From an uncultured Lachnospiraceae bacterium (GTDB lineage Bacteria; Bacillota; Clostridia; Lachnospirales; Lachnospiraceae), in contig CACYXH010000068.1 of the NCBI GenBank assembly GCA_902778245.1, positions 1-50,345 of the forward strand: 50,345 bases of DNA. The letters are read 5' to 3'. The notes under the pieces are model-generated. The model saw only the letters and a list, made by a program, of their open reading frames with translations, made no database searches and had not been told where the DNA came from. The position numbers and the translations under genes were made by a program. Shown here piece after piece: positions 15,803-24,986 of the stretch. Within the stretch, counting starts at the first letter, position 1; every line of letters starts with the position of its first letter.

Positions 15803-17218
15803 TCACAGCATCAAAAAACCTGCAAGTTGATCACTGTATCGTCTCGCTTCTTCCTCGTTTGGCATCTCACAGAAAATGCGCAGCAGCGGTTCTGTACCTG
15901 AGAAGCGGGCGATGATCCACCCGCCATTTTTTAAATACACCTTACACCCGTCCAGATAAGATACCTTCTCTTCCGGAATGCCAAGCTTCGGAAGTCTCTT
16001 ATCCTCAAACAGAAGTTTTATCAATTCTGCCTTTCGCTCCGGGGTGAATTTGTAGGAGCGTTCTTCCATATATGCCGTTCCAAACCGCTCCTCAATCTCC
16101 TCTGCCAATTCGGATAATTTCTTGCCTGTTACAGCAATCATTTCCACCAGAAGAGAAGCTGCGTAAACTCCATCCTTCCCATTGATATGGCCCCGAACCG
16201 TCAAGCCGCCGGAAGACTCGCCGCCGATAATAGCCCCGGTCTCCTGCATCTTGGCTGACACATATTTGAAGCCCACCGGTACCTCATAGCATACTTCGCC
16301 AAAGGCCTGCGCCATGCGGTCCAGCATATGAGTGGTAGCCACATTTCTCACGGCCGCCCCTCTCCAGCCTTTGTACTTCAGGAGATAATAATAGAGCAAT
16401 CTTAAAATATCGTTAGCCGTCAGGTAATTTCCCTTGTCATCAATCACTCCCAAACGATCCGCGTCGCCATCGGTTGCAATACCAAGATCGCACTCCATCT
16501 CCGTCACATAAGTGCGCAGTTCTGTCAACGTATCTTTGCTGGGCGCCGGCATTCTGCGCCCGAACAACGTATCATGCGTTCCGTGAATGATATCGATCTC
16601 ACACCGGGCAGTAGAAAGAATGGTCTTTATCGCGTCCTGACCCACACCGTACATAGGATCCAGCACAATATGAAGTCCCCGGTCACGAATTGCCTGCATA
16701 TTGATGTTGGCGATAATATTGTCCAAATATTCGTTCAGTGGATTAAATTCCACTACCCAGCCCCTTGTTTTTACCTCTTCATAGTCAACATATTGGATCT
16801 GACCCTCAGCCTCGGCCATCCTGACATACTCCTCGATTTCTCTGGTCTGCTCTTCGCTGGCATCCCGTCCGCCGTAGGTGAACACCTTGATGCCATTATA
16901 GATCGCCGGGTTGTGGCTGGCAGTCACCATCATTCCATAATGCATCTTATGCTTCTCTACATAAAACATGATCAGCGGAGTGGGTTCGGAGTGGTTCACA
17001 AACAGACATTTAATCTCTTCCACAGCAAATACCTCGCATGCCCATTTGACCGCTTCCTTTGAGAGAAATCTTCGGTCGTAACCGATGACAATACCCTCCT
17101 CGGCCACATTCTCTGCTTTCATCTTCATGGACATGGCTTTTGCCAGGAGCTGAATGTTCTTTCTGGTAAACTCATCTCCAATCACCGCGCGCCAGCCCCC
17201 TGTACCAAAATGTATCAT
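15803..17218 (-). CDS. Phosphoglucomutase/phosphomannomutase family protein
   Basis: A 471-residue alpha-D-phosphohexomutase. Motifs in order: FGTGGWRAVIGD at the N-terminus, the phosphoserine loop MVTASHNPAIYNGIK near 98, metal loop DGDADRLG near 240, sugar loop GGESSGG near 325, and the phosphate-binding loop RFSGTEPLLR near the C-terminus. All four are complete. The family interconverts hexose 1- and 6-phosphates; the adjacency to nagB and nagA hints at glucosamine phosphate or glucose phosphate, but specificity cannot be read with confidence. It is the first gene of the nag unit, with GGGGAGG 9 bases before the start and a promoter at 17259-17287. Confidence 0.92.
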   Translation of the reverse strand: MIHFGTGGWRAVIGDEFTRKNIQLLAKAMSMKMKAENVAEEGIVIGYDRRFLSKEAVKWACEVFAVEEIKCLFVNHSEPTPLIMFYVEKHKMHYGMMVTASHNPAIYNGIKVFTYGGRDASEEQTREIEEYVRMAEAEGQIQYVDYEEVKTRGWVVEFNPLNEYLDNIIANINMQAIRDRGLHIVLDPMYGVGQDAIKTILSTARCEIDIIHGTHDTLFGRRMPAPSKDTLTELRTYVTEMECDLGIATDGDADRLGVIDDKGNYLTANDILRLLYYYLLKYKGWRGAAVRNVATTHMLDRMAQAFGEVCYEVPVGFKYVSAKMQETGAIIGGESSGGLTVRGHINGKDGVYAASLLVEMIAVTGKKLSELAEEIEERFGTAYMEERSYKFTPERKAELIKLLFEDKRLPKLGIPEEKVSYLDGCKVYLKNGGWIIARFSGTEPLLRIFCEMPNEEEARRYSDQLAGFLML

Positions 17219-17258
17219 GATCCGTCACCTCCCCGCAAATATTGCAGACCTTTTTTTC

Positions 17259-17287
17259 ATTGTCATACATTGGCGGATATTTGTCAA
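17259..17287 (-). promoter_or_regulatory. Promoter of the phosphohexomutase-nagB-nagA unit
   Basis: On the minus strand TTGACA (17287-17282), 17-base spacer, GACAAT (17264-17259), about 40 bases before the first gene. The stretch 17288-17472 between this promoter and the Rpn-type gene shows no further signal. Confidence 0.6.
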
Positions 17288-17472
17288 TATACAGCCGGGC
17301 ATGTCCTTCACATTCTCCCTTCCTTAATGAACGATATACTAAACGAATACCCTTTTTTATCCAATTGTAGAATCCCTCTGTCTGTTTCTGTTGAAAATTG
17401 CCAGAATCGGCATGATAATAGTGTTATGTGTTACAGCAGATAAATATCTGAATCTGAAATGCTTTTAGAATA

Positions 17473-18357
17473 TCAAAGAATGTCTTTTTGAAATTGTTCA
17501 ATAGAATGCGCGCGGGTAGCCTTTTTCAAGTATTCCCCAAGTACCTGAATATCTTTCTCGTTTATAATTTTTTCCTTTAATGTCTCCGGAACCGCGCCAA
17601 AATCTTCCAGCAGATCAAGTATAGTCTCTGCCATTTTTCGTTTTCCAATGGCAAGACCTTCTTCTCTGCCTTCTTCTCTGCCTTCCGTCCGCTCTTCTCT
17701 TAACATCTCCTGCAATATCATATAACGTTCCCTCATTTCACGACTTAGCTTAACTTCATGAACATCATTCTGAAGTTTCCTTACATAGTCATCCTGGTAG
17801 TCTTTCGTACTATCCTTAAGATTTGCACCTACAAATTTTAAAAACTTTACCAGGGGTACCGGAACTTCGCTCTCATTTATGCCACGAGTACTTAAAAATA
17901 TTGTATGGCCTCCATCTTTTAAAAGAAGCTCATCTACCTCCGCACAACGATAATCAAAGGTATAGCGGTATTTCTTATTGCCAAAGGGATCAAAATCACA
18001 GATAAAAATTACATAGGCATCAGATAATTTTGAATAATCTCTACCGCTCAGCAGTAACTCCATATCAATCTGACTGTGATAATATCTGCTTCTTCGCCCC
18101 AGTGCAGGTTTTTCAATCGCCTGCATCTCCACATTAAAATGTGTGCCCGCTTCATCGTTTGCAATATCATCCAAACGTACGCCCTTATACTCCGGATTAT
18201 ATACAATACTTTTTTCTTTACTGACTGCTACATGCGCAACGGGAAACCCCAGGGATATTTCTAACAATCTCCTACAGTTCTCCTCGTCCATCATCACTGC
18301 GCCAAACATAAAGTTATCTTTAATCGTAAGTTCCTGCAATTTCTTTCTCTGTCTCAT
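17473..18357 (-). CDS. Rpn/PD-(D/E)XK nuclease family protein (transposase-like)
   Basis: A 294-residue member of the Rpn recombination-promoting nuclease/putative transposase family. The nuclease core shows LTIKDNFMFGAVMMDEENCRRLL, then GVRLDDIANDEAGTHFNVEMQ, where the Asp and the E-x-Q supply the catalytic acidic residues. The C-terminus carries the tandem repeat REEGREEGREEG-like run (ERTEGREEGREEG) common in this family, followed by helices. Such proteins promote RecA-independent recombination and are often mobile or phase-variable. It stands alone, with untranslated flanks on both sides and no associated terminal repeats that I can find. The gene is intact. Confidence 0.85.
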   Translation of the reverse strand: MRQRKKLQELTIKDNFMFGAVMMDEENCRRLLEISLGFPVAHVAVSKEKSIVYNPEYKGVRLDDIANDEAGTHFNVEMQAIEKPALGRRSRYYHSQIDMELLLSGRDYSKLSDAYVIFICDFDPFGNKKYRYTFDYRCAEVDELLLKDGGHTIFLSTRGINESEVPVPLVKFLKFVGANLKDSTKDYQDDYVRKLQNDVHEVKLSREMRERYMILQEMLREERTEGREEGREEGLAIGKRKMAETILDLLEDFGAVPETLKEKIINEKDIQVLGEYLKKATRAHSIEQFQKDIL

Positions 18358-18487
18358 TTATTCTCCATTATAGCAGAGGAATTCTACATGCAAATTGTAA
18401 CACCGATAGCAAGAAATGTCCATCCCTTAATGTAAATTTATTTAGTGTTTTGTGTTTGATTTCGATTTACATATTATATTGCGCAAA

Positions 18488-18523
18488 ACGACTGCCGCTC
18501 TAAACATATAGCTCGGCAGTCGT
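18488..18523 (-). terminator. Hairpin ending the minus-strand gene remnant
   Basis: A perfect 10-bp stem (ACGACTGCCG at 18488-18497 with CGGCAGTCGT at 18514-18523) is followed on the minus strand by TTTTGCGC. It follows the remnant at 18545-18830. Apart from this and the remnant, the 620 bases from 18358 to 18977 hold no intact gene. Confidence 0.55.
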
Positions 18524-18544
18524 GTACCCATTATCATTTCTTTA

Positions 18545-18830
18545 TTATTGCTTCAACACTGGCCTACGCATTCCGGCCTGATTTCGTACGCTAAAGACAC
18601 CGTGTCCGTCTACAACAAAGCAGGTAATGATCTCCACCATTTCGCTGACTTTTGAAAGAACGAATCGCGGTATCTAGCGCTGCCACAGTAATGTCGCCTT
18701 GCCCATTGATGTATTTGGCGGTATAGGCTACCGTCTCCTCCCCTGCGGAGTCGTAGATGCGAAGCAGTGCAATCTGATATCCCTGGAGTCGCCCAGGCAA
18801 TTGTTTTGCCCCGATGTCATAAAATTCAAA
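18545..18830 (-). pseudogene. Degraded gene remnant of unknown function
   Basis: A minus-strand frame without start reads VEFEFYDIGAKQLPGRLQG, then YQIALLRIYDSAGEETVAYT and AKYINGQGDITVAALDTAI, a natural-looking protein segment. A one-base frame slip near 18640 would let it continue as SEMVEIITCFVVDGHGVF to a TAA at 18545-18547, just before the terminator hairpin. There is no start codon with ribosome site upstream. It looks like the C-terminal part of a gene whose 5' end was lost. I do not recognise the family with confidence. Confidence 0.4.
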
Positions 18831-18977
18831 CTCTACAGAAGCCTAAACTGGTTCCGTTTATTTAAATCCGGGGGTAGTGTTAGACTAGGTGTGCAATTTG
18901 AAGTCTTTTGGGGATTGACAACGGAGCATTTATCTGATTACCTGATATTGATATATATACAGGAAGGATTTGATTGA

Positions 18978-20396
18978 GTGAAAAATTGGCGCCAACGATT
19001 ACATTCTGGCTGTTTCATCTGCACACTTTGGGTGGCCCTTTGCTTTTTTGTAACGTCAGCAGTCTACCTCTCATGGGTTAACAGGCTTTTGTTTCTGACA
19101 GGAAACACGGCGACAGATTGGCTTAGTCTGGTGGTTGGCTACCTGTTTCAGGCAGCAGGGGCGGGCATCGCCATTCTATTGCTCTGCCGCAATCCCTACA
19201 CAGATTTCAGGCACTTCTTTACGCCTGCAGTACTGCTGTTAGCGGCAGTTTCGGTTCCCTCTCTTCTCGGCGTTACTCCGACAAGCGTGGTTTTCTTCGG
19301 TTTTATGATGAACTTGCTCTGCGGTAACATCGCCGGATTTTATCTCTATTCCATCGGCAGAATCGCCAATGCCTCCCACCTCAGTCTCGTGTTCGGTGGA
19401 GGTTACGCCATCTCCACAATGGCTGTGGGATTGCTTGCACTGATCGGAAAAGGTAATTTACTGCACAGCGGCTATGCTCTGCTGATCTATATTTCGCTTT
19501 CCGTCATGATTGTTCTGATTACCTCCCGCCTTAATCTGTTTCACATAGAAGCAGAGGAGATGACTGTTTCTTCACAGAAACCGGCGGTGGTAATGCCGGG
19601 AAAAGATCTGGTTCAGGTCTGTATAGTTGTCATACTGCTCAGCACGGTCAAGAACCTGGGCTTTGGCTTTCCCCCCGCAGACATTGAGGCGGGACTGATT
19701 CCTGAATTATCCAGGATCCCCTATGCCATTGGATTAACCGTTGCAGGCTTAATTAATGACAAAAAACGAAAAAGTGGTATGTTCTGCACCGTAGCAGCGT
19801 TGATCATACCCTTCATTATGCTGGATCTGACCAGCGAATCTCTGCCTAGCACGATCTGCTGGTGCCTGGATTATCTATTTTTTGGTTTCTTCTCTGTGTT
19901 CCGCACGGTTCTCTTTCTGGATATTGCCAGGCAGACCAGACACTGGGAATGGGCTCCCCTGGGATTACTGATGGGACGGTTGGGTGATATAGCGGGTACG
20001 GGCATCAACCTGTTACTTGCAAACCACAAACTTGTCCTGATCTCTGTAACAGCGCTGCTGTTCTTTCCTACCGTGTTCCTATTCTTGCGGCTATATCAAA
20101 AATTTTATGAACCGGAAGTGGTAACGCAGCGCAGTGAGCAGGAAGTTTTCGAGACTTTCTGTCTGCACAACGATCTTTCCTCACGGGAGCGGGAAGTATT
20201 TCGCATGGTAATCAGTGATTGTTCCAATCGGGAAATTGCAGAGGCTCTGTTCGTCACGGAGAGCACTGTGAAGTATCACGTACGCAATGTATTACAAAAA
20301 ACGGGCTGCAAAAATCGGAGTGAATTGAAAAAGAAATATACGGTCGCATTGTATCCGCAAATACGTCAACAGGAAAAAAATTCCCTCCGCATATAA
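18978..20396 (+). CDS. Membrane-anchored LuxR-family transcriptional regulator
   Basis: A 472-residue regulator. The first 385 residues are very hydrophobic, with about 12 predicted membrane helices like a major-facilitator fold, and a short loop in the middle (EAEEMTVSSQKP). The last 75 residues form a LuxR/NarL DNA-binding domain: LSSREREVFRMVISDCSNREIAEALFVT with helix-turn-helix and TVKYHVRNVLQKTGCKNR. The start is GTG at 18978; AGGAAGGA lies 9 bases upstream. This architecture is common in anaerobic gut Actinobacteria and Clostridia next to genes it controls, and the membrane part is thought to sense a ligand. Here it is alone on the plus strand, convergent with the glucosidase gene. A TTGACA at 18915 is a weak promoter candidate. 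Confidence 0.88.
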   Translation: MKNWRQRLHSGCFICTLWVALCFFVTSAVYLSWVNRLLFLTGNTATDWLSLVVGYLFQAAGAGIAILLLCRNPYTDFRHFFTPAVLLLAAVSVPSLLGVTPTSVVFFGFMMNLLCGNIAGFYLYSIGRIANASHLSLVFGGGYAISTMAVGLLALIGKGNLLHSGYALLIYISLSVMIVLITSRLNLFHIEAEEMTVSSQKPAVVMPGKDLVQVCIVVILLSTVKNLGFGFPPADIEAGLIPELSRIPYAIGLTVAGLINDKKRKSGMFCTVAALIIPFIMLDLTSESLPSTICWCLDYLFFGFFSVFRTVLFLDIARQTRHWEWAPLGLLMGRLGDIAGTGINLLLANHKLVLISVTALLFFPTVFLFLRLYQKFYEPEVVTQRSEQEVFETFCLHNDLSSREREVFRMVISDCSNREIAEALFVTESTVKYHVRNVLQKTGCKNRSELKKKYTVALYPQIRQQEKNSLRI

Positions 20397-20517
20397 CCGG
20401 AGCGGTTCACAAGACAGTTATTAATATCGGATATGTTTTTCGGCAACGATCCGTCAGTCTTTGAACAGATACCGCTGTTCGTGGTAATACCTATAAAGAA
20501 CGAATCCCCGGGGTCCT

Positions 20518-22509
20518 CTACACCTTTAGCAGCCGGATATGTCCTTCCAGGACAGCCGCTGCGCTCACTCCGTCGTCATCATACAGTTCGTAATCCGCTC
20601 CCTGCGGCGCAAAATGATATAATTTCAGGTTCTCCCAATCCACCTGATCCACACATTCTCCGCCATCTGCCAATGGGAGTATGTGGCCTTTTTTCACGAA
20701 AAGCACCACTTCATTCAATCCGATCTCCAGATAATGATGTCCCTTTTCCAACACATTCTCTTCTGCAAGTTCGGTGCCCGAAAAGCGCAGCATCTTCATC
20801 TCTTCCGGCAGATACACCACACGGCCCGCAGCATTCTGCTCATATACCGGCGCTATCATAATACTCTCACCGATCAGCATTTGATCCTCCGTGCGCACCG
20901 CAATGGTATCCTCCGGCCATTCAAATCCCAGCGGTCGTCCGTACATCTCATTTTTCAGAGCCGCCTTCATAAACTCACTGTAGATATAAGGCAACAGACG
21001 GTAGCGCAGACCGATAATGCCTCTTGCTGCCGCCATATTATCCCAAAGGTAAGCCTCCTGTCTTCTCGTCCCGTTGGCGGAATGATTCCGCATGAGCGGC
21101 ATAAAGATCCCAAGAGCCAGCCAGCGCAGCACCAGATCTTCGGTGGCATCTGAGCCAAATCCCCCAATATCCGCGCCTGTGTAAAGAAACCCGCACATAT
21201 TCAGAGACGGCAGCATTTTCAGATTCATCAACAGATGGGACCACCAGGACCTATTATCTCCCATCCACACGCCGCTGTAGCGGTGCATCCCGATATAAGA
21301 AGAACGGGAAAACATCAGGATACGTTTCCCCGGTGCCAGCTCTTTAAAAGCTTCCGACGCAGATCTTGTCATATAATATCCAAATAGGTTGTGTACCTTG
21401 TCATGACAGATCTTCTTGCCCCTGAAATTATGGTAGAAGCTCCGATAATCCTCAGGATTGTTGGCAACCGACCTCACCAGATCCTGAAATTCAAAAAATG
21501 TATTTACATCCAGATTCGTCGATTTGTAGGTTTCCAGCTGTTCAAATATCTTTTTCAGGCGATTCTCGGAGTAAAAAATAGCCGGTTCATTCATATCATT
21601 CCAGAAGCCTTCAATGCCTTTTTCCAGTAGGAACTGATACTTTCGTCCAAACCATCGGCGCGCCTTTTCATTTAACATATCCGGAAAATGACATTTGCCG
21701 GGCCAGACCCCAACCACGAAATCATTGCCCTCCGCGTCCTGACAGAAGTAATTGTTGGCCACACCTTCCTCGTAGACATCGTAGCCCTCTTCCACTTTCA
21801 CGCCGCCGTCGATAATAGGTACCAGGCGGATTCCCTGCTGCCGCATTTCCTCCACCAGTTCTTCAAAATCCGGAAATGTCTCCCGGTCAATGGTAAAGTC
21901 TTTGTACCGCTCCATATAATCAATATCCAAATAGATCATATCAATAGGAATATGATTCTCCCTGTGCCCTCTGGCAACCTCACGGACCTCCTGGGCAGTG
22001 AAGTAGCTCCATCGGCACTGACCGAAGCCGAAGGCCCACTTGGGGGGCAGGTAACTTGGACCGATCAGAGAACGGAATTCCCCCACGATCTTCTCCGGTG
22101 TTTCGCCCTCCAGCACATACAGTTCATAATCCGGCTCTGCCAGTGTGATTTCCATCTCGTCAAGATGCGTGTAACCAATATCAAAGGTCACATTTGCCGG
22201 CGTATCCAGAAACACGCCAAAACAACGCTCTTTTCCGCAGACGATCAGAAAATTGTGAGCGCCGTACAGGGATCTGGTGTCCTCCTGGTGAAATGGGTTG
22301 TCCGTACAGTTGCTCTCATAGAGCCAGCCCCGCTTATTGATCCCGCGAACATTTTCGCCAAGTCCATATACAATGTCCTCCGGCTCCAGTTTACAGGCAA
22401 ACCCCTGCTGCGTGACCGTAAGGTACGGGATCTTTTCTTCCGATATCCGCACTTCTTTCAGGACTGCTTCTGTTTCCAGGGGATTGCCCGCCACAAATCG
22501 TTTTATCAT
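20518..22509 (-). CDS. Glycoside hydrolase family 31 alpha-glucosidase
   Basis: A 663-residue cytoplasmic GH31 enzyme (no signal peptide). The catalytic nucleophile lies in GFWNDMNEPAIF (near residue 305) and the acid/base in WMGDNRSWWSHL (near 417); the N-terminal beta-sandwich has the usual YGLGENVRGINKRG. Length and sequence style match the characterised alpha-glucosidase of Ruminococcus (Blautia) obeum, which releases glucose from isomaltose/maltose-type substrates. Both ends look complete. It lies convergent with the LuxR-type regulator, 121 bases apart, and no transporter accompanies it. No clear terminator is visible in 20397-20517, apart from a short CTCCG/CGGAG stem at the end of the regulator gene. 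Confidence 0.93.
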   Translation of the reverse strand: MIKRFVAGNPLETEAVLKEVRISEEKIPYLTVTQQGFACKLEPEDIVYGLGENVRGINKRGWLYESNCTDNPFHQEDTRSLYGAHNFLIVCGKERCFGVFLDTPANVTFDIGYTHLDEMEITLAEPDYELYVLEGETPEKIVGEFRSLIGPSYLPPKWAFGFGQCRWSYFTAQEVREVARGHRENHIPIDMIYLDIDYMERYKDFTIDRETFPDFEELVEEMRQQGIRLVPIIDGGVKVEEGYDVYEEGVANNYFCQDAEGNDFVVGVWPGKCHFPDMLNEKARRWFGRKYQFLLEKGIEGFWNDMNEPAIFYSENRLKKIFEQLETYKSTNLDVNTFFEFQDLVRSVANNPEDYRSFYHNFRGKKICHDKVHNLFGYYMTRSASEAFKELAPGKRILMFSRSSYIGMHRYSGVWMGDNRSWWSHLLMNLKMLPSLNMCGFLYTGADIGGFGSDATEDLVLRWLALGIFMPLMRNHSANGTRRQEAYLWDNMAAARGIIGLRYRLLPYIYSEFMKAALKNEMYGRPLGFEWPEDTIAVRTEDQMLIGESIMIAPVYEQNAAGRVVYLPEEMKMLRFSGTELAEENVLEKGHHYLEIGLNEVVLFVKKGHILPLADGGECVDQVDWENLKLYHFAPQGADYELYDDDGVSAAAVLEGHIRLLKV

Positions 22510-22552
22510 AATTATCCTTTTACACCTCCATCCATTACTCCGGCCTTAAAAT

Positions 22553-22774
22553 CTATCTCACTAACCCGGAATTGCTCCGGTATTCCATATTTAATTCCCG
22601 CAATTCCTTTTCCCCATTTATATAAGGTTCGTAAAATGCGTCCACACTCCCGCCGCCCAGATTATCACAGCCATTACAAAAATCGCAGGCGCCGCCGCAC
22701 TGGGACAGCCCCTGGCTGACAATCTGAATCCGTTCTTCTCTTGTGGTATCTTTTATCAAAAGTGATTTCACCAT
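22553..22774 (-). CDS. Cys-rich miniprotein, second of a tandem paralogous pair
   Basis: A 73-residue protein: MVKSLLIKDTTREERI, then QCGGACDFCNGCDNLGGG with four cysteines after the first, then AFYEPYINGEKEL. It aligns along its length with the neighbouring 22777-22971 gene (T-x-EER, Cys cluster, AF-x-x-YI-x-G-x-x-E). The start codon follows GGAGG, which lies in the last codons of that gene, so the two are coupled. The Cys spacing (C-x4-C-x2-C-x2-C) would suit metal or iron-sulfur binding, unproven. Function unknown; position after serine acetyltransferase suggests a link with cysteine or thiol metabolism. Confidence 0.7.
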   Translation of the reverse strand: MVKSLLIKDTTREERIQIVSQGLSQCGGACDFCNGCDNLGGGSVDAFYEPYINGEKELRELNMEYRSNSGLVR

Positions 22775-22776
22775 AT

Positions 22777-22971
22777 TTATCTAAACCTCCGCACAACATC
22801 ATGAAATTCTGTTTGTCCCTCGATATAGTCCGAAAACGCGCTCTCCGGATCTTCTCCGCGAAATACAGAACAGATACCGCAGCTGTCACAGTCCGCAATG
22901 CATTTATACTGTTCACGAATATAGGACAGTCTTTCTTCTTTTGTAGATGAATGGATTTCCGGCGGTCTCAT
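22777..22971 (-). CDS. Cys-rich miniprotein, first of a tandem paralogous pair
   Basis: A 64-residue protein: MRPPEIHSSTKEERL, then CIADCDSCGICSVFRGED (C-x3-C-x2-C-x2-C), then AFSDYIEGQTEF. I prefer the ATG at 22971 to the one at 23004: AAAGGA lies 9 bases upstream and the shorter protein lines up with its paralogue from the first residue. It starts about 50 bases after the serine acetyltransferase stop. The pair is likely a recent duplication inside the operon. No known family recognised; a small metal- or cluster-binding role is possible. Confidence 0.68.
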   Translation of the reverse strand: MRPPEIHSSTKEERLSYIREQYKCIADCDSCGICSVFRGEDPESAFSDYIEGQTEFHDVVRRFR

Positions 22972-23023
22972 CAATTTTTTCCTTTCTTCGCACATTCTTT
23001 CCATGTCGTGTATGGCGAAGTTT

Positions 23024-24031
23024 TTAAATCACATAGTACCAGACGTCGCTGCTCTGGGTATCCACCGCAGTCAGCTGTTTCTTGTCGTTGTCAAACCGCA
23101 GTTCCTGGTTTTTCACACTGACTCGGGTCCCTGCTTCAACGGAACTGGTGATGAACACGTTACCTCCTATGATAGAATCTTTTCCGATCACGGTCTCACC
23201 GCCCAAAATAGAAGCTCCGGAATAAATGGTAACATTGTCTTCAATGGTGGGATGACGTTTCTTATTCTGCAGTTTTCTTCCGCCTCTGGTGGAAAGAGCC
23301 CCCAGCGTAACGCCCTGATATACCTTTACATGTTCCCCGATCTCGGTAGTTTCTCCGATTACGATGCCGGTTCCATGGTCAATGAAGAAATATTTTCCGA
23401 TGGTGGCTCCCGGGTTGATATCGATTCCTGTCTGTGTATGGGCATATTCCGTCATAATACGGGGAAGCATCGGCACTTCCATGCGATACAGTTCATGGGC
23501 CATACGATATACTGTAATAGCATAAAAGCCCGGATAGCACAAAATGATCTCGTCGCGGTTCTCCGCAGCCGGGTCGCCGTCAAAAAAAGCTTCCAGATCG
23601 GTATCCAGGTATTCACGGATCATAGGGATCCTGCGGAAAAATTCAATGGTGATCTTTTCTGCCTTATCCTCCATATCCTGAATTTCCTGGGCAGACAGCA
23701 GTTCATCCGCCTCCGACTGTACCAGAACTATTTCATCAAAGCGTTCCTTCAGCTGTTCTCTTTTTAAGGAATTTGCAATCTGTTTGCTAAGATGGTATGC
23801 AATATCCTCCATAGTGACTGTCAGATGATTGCGTATCTCATAATACCGATACGTCCTGTCTTGGAAATATCCCGGATAGACCACCTGAAACAGCCGATCC
23901 GTAATTCCCGTAATGATCTTTTTATCCGGTTCACTGAGGGAATTCATGCTGTCAATGGGACGGTTTTTCCCATAATCCTTCATGATTCCGCAAATGGTTT
24001 CCTGTATATTCACTGAAATATAATTCTTCAT
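23024..24031 (-). CDS. Serine O-acetyltransferase (EpsC-type, long form)
   Basis: A 335-residue enzyme that acetylates serine for cysteine synthesis. The first 165 residues are an alpha-helical domain; the rest is a left-handed beta-helix of hexapeptide repeats with [41 protein letters not shown] and the catalytic His/Asp region [10 protein letters not shown]. This long form is annotated EpsC-like in Clostridia. The start is 20 bases after pyrD, and two Cys-rich miniprotein genes follow, so cysteine supply is transcriptionally tied to the pyrimidine genes. The C-terminus ends in DVWYYVI, complete. Whether the partner O-acetylserine sulfhydrylase is nearby cannot be seen: none lies in the window. 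Confidence 0.9.
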   Translation of the reverse strand: MKNYISVNIQETICGIMKDYGKNRPIDSMNSLSEPDKKIITGITDRLFQVVYPGYFQDRTYRYYEIRNHLTVTMEDIAYHLSKQIANSLKREQLKERFDEIVLVQSEADELLSAQEIQDMEDKAEKITIEFFRRIPMIREYLDTDLEAFFDGDPAAENRDEIILCYPGFYAITVYRMAHELYRMEVPMLPRIMTEYAHTQTGIDINPGATIGKYFFIDHGTGIVIGETTEIGEHVKVYQGVTLGALSTRGGRKLQNKKRHPTIEDNVTIYSGASILGGETVIGKDSIIGGNVFITSSVEAGTRVSVKNQELRFDNDKKQLTAVDTQSSDVWYYVI

Positions 24032-24050
24032 GTCAACCTCCGAAATATTC

Positions 24051-24986
24051 TCATTTCACACATCCGATCAGTTCTCTGATATCCGACACCTGATATCTTC
24101 TCATATAATCCTCAATGCCTTCGATGACTTCCAGGGTCGTCATGGGATTATGGAAGTTGGCTGTCCCAACAGACACCGCTGTAGCGCCTGCCAGGATAAA
24201 TTCCAGTGCGTCCTGGGCGCAGGCTATGCCCCCCATGCCTATGATGGGCAGAGATACCGCCTGAGCGGTCTGATAGACCATGCGCACCGCAATCGGTTTG
24301 ATTGCCGGGCCGGACACTCCTCCGGTTTTGTTGGCCAGGGCAAAGGTGCGTCTGTGAACATCGATCTTCATCCCAGTCAGGGTATTGATCAGGGAAAGAG
24401 CATCCGCTCCCCCCGCCTCGGCTGCCCGGGCAGTCTCTGTGATGTCCGTCACATTGGGGCTTAATTTCATAATGACCGGCTGCTTTGCCCGCTTCTTGAT
24501 TTCTGCAGTGATAGTCTCCACTGCTTTCGGGTTCTGACCGAAAGCAATGCCGCCCTCTTTCACGTTAGGGCAGGATATATTGATCTCCAGCAGATCCACC
24601 GGTTCCTCTGCCAGCCGTTCCACCTTTCCGCAGACATTCACGATTACCTTCGTATCATAGTTTTGCAGGAACGGCAGATCCCGGCGGACAAACGTGTCGA
24701 TCCCGGGATTCTGCAGGCCGATGGCATTCATCATGCCCCCGCAGGTCTCCGCAATGCGGGGAGTAGGATTTCCCGGCCAGGGCACGTTAGCTACGCCTTT
24801 GGTCACCACCGCTCCCAGTCGGTTCAAATCCACAAATTCACTATATTCCATACCGGAGCCAAATGTTCCGGAGGCTGTCATCACCGGATTTTTTAATTCT
24901 ACTCCGGCGATGGTCACTTTCGTACTGATTTCCATATATCCGCTCGCTTTCCGTGTCTGCATTTTTGATTCACCGTTCAGCATCAT
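24051..24986 (-). CDS. pyrD: Dihydroorotate dehydrogenase B catalytic subunit, with apparent in-frame deletion
   Basis: The FMN subunit oxidises dihydroorotate to orotate in partnership with PyrK. Seen: [46 protein letters not shown] with the catalytic Cys, [18 protein letters not shown] and [14 protein letters not shown]. At about 24622-24630 the chain runs VNVCGK directly into [10 protein letters not shown]; family members have about eight more residues here (TTEDYLEV-like helix start). The frame is kept, so a shortened protein of about 311 residues is made; activity is uncertain. The start is ambiguous: 24986 overlaps the pyrK stop (ATGA) and follows GGAG; 24935 ([11 protein letters not shown]) would better fit the usual family N-terminus. 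Confidence 0.87.
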   Translation of the reverse strand: MMLNGESKMQTRKASGYMEISTKVTIAGVELKNPVMTASGTFGSGMEYSEFVDLNRLGAVVTKGVANVPWPGNPTPRIAETCGGMMNAIGLQNPGIDTFVRRDLPFLQNYDTKVIVNVCGKVERLAEEPVDLLEINISCPNVKEGGIAFGQNPKAVETITAEIKKRAKQPVIMKLSPNVTDITETARAAEAGGADALSLINTLTGMKIDVHRRTFALANKTGGVSGPAIKPIAVRMVYQTAQAVSLPIIGMGGIACAQDALEFILAGATAVSVGTANFHNPMTTLEVIEGIEDYMRRYQVSDIRELIGCVK

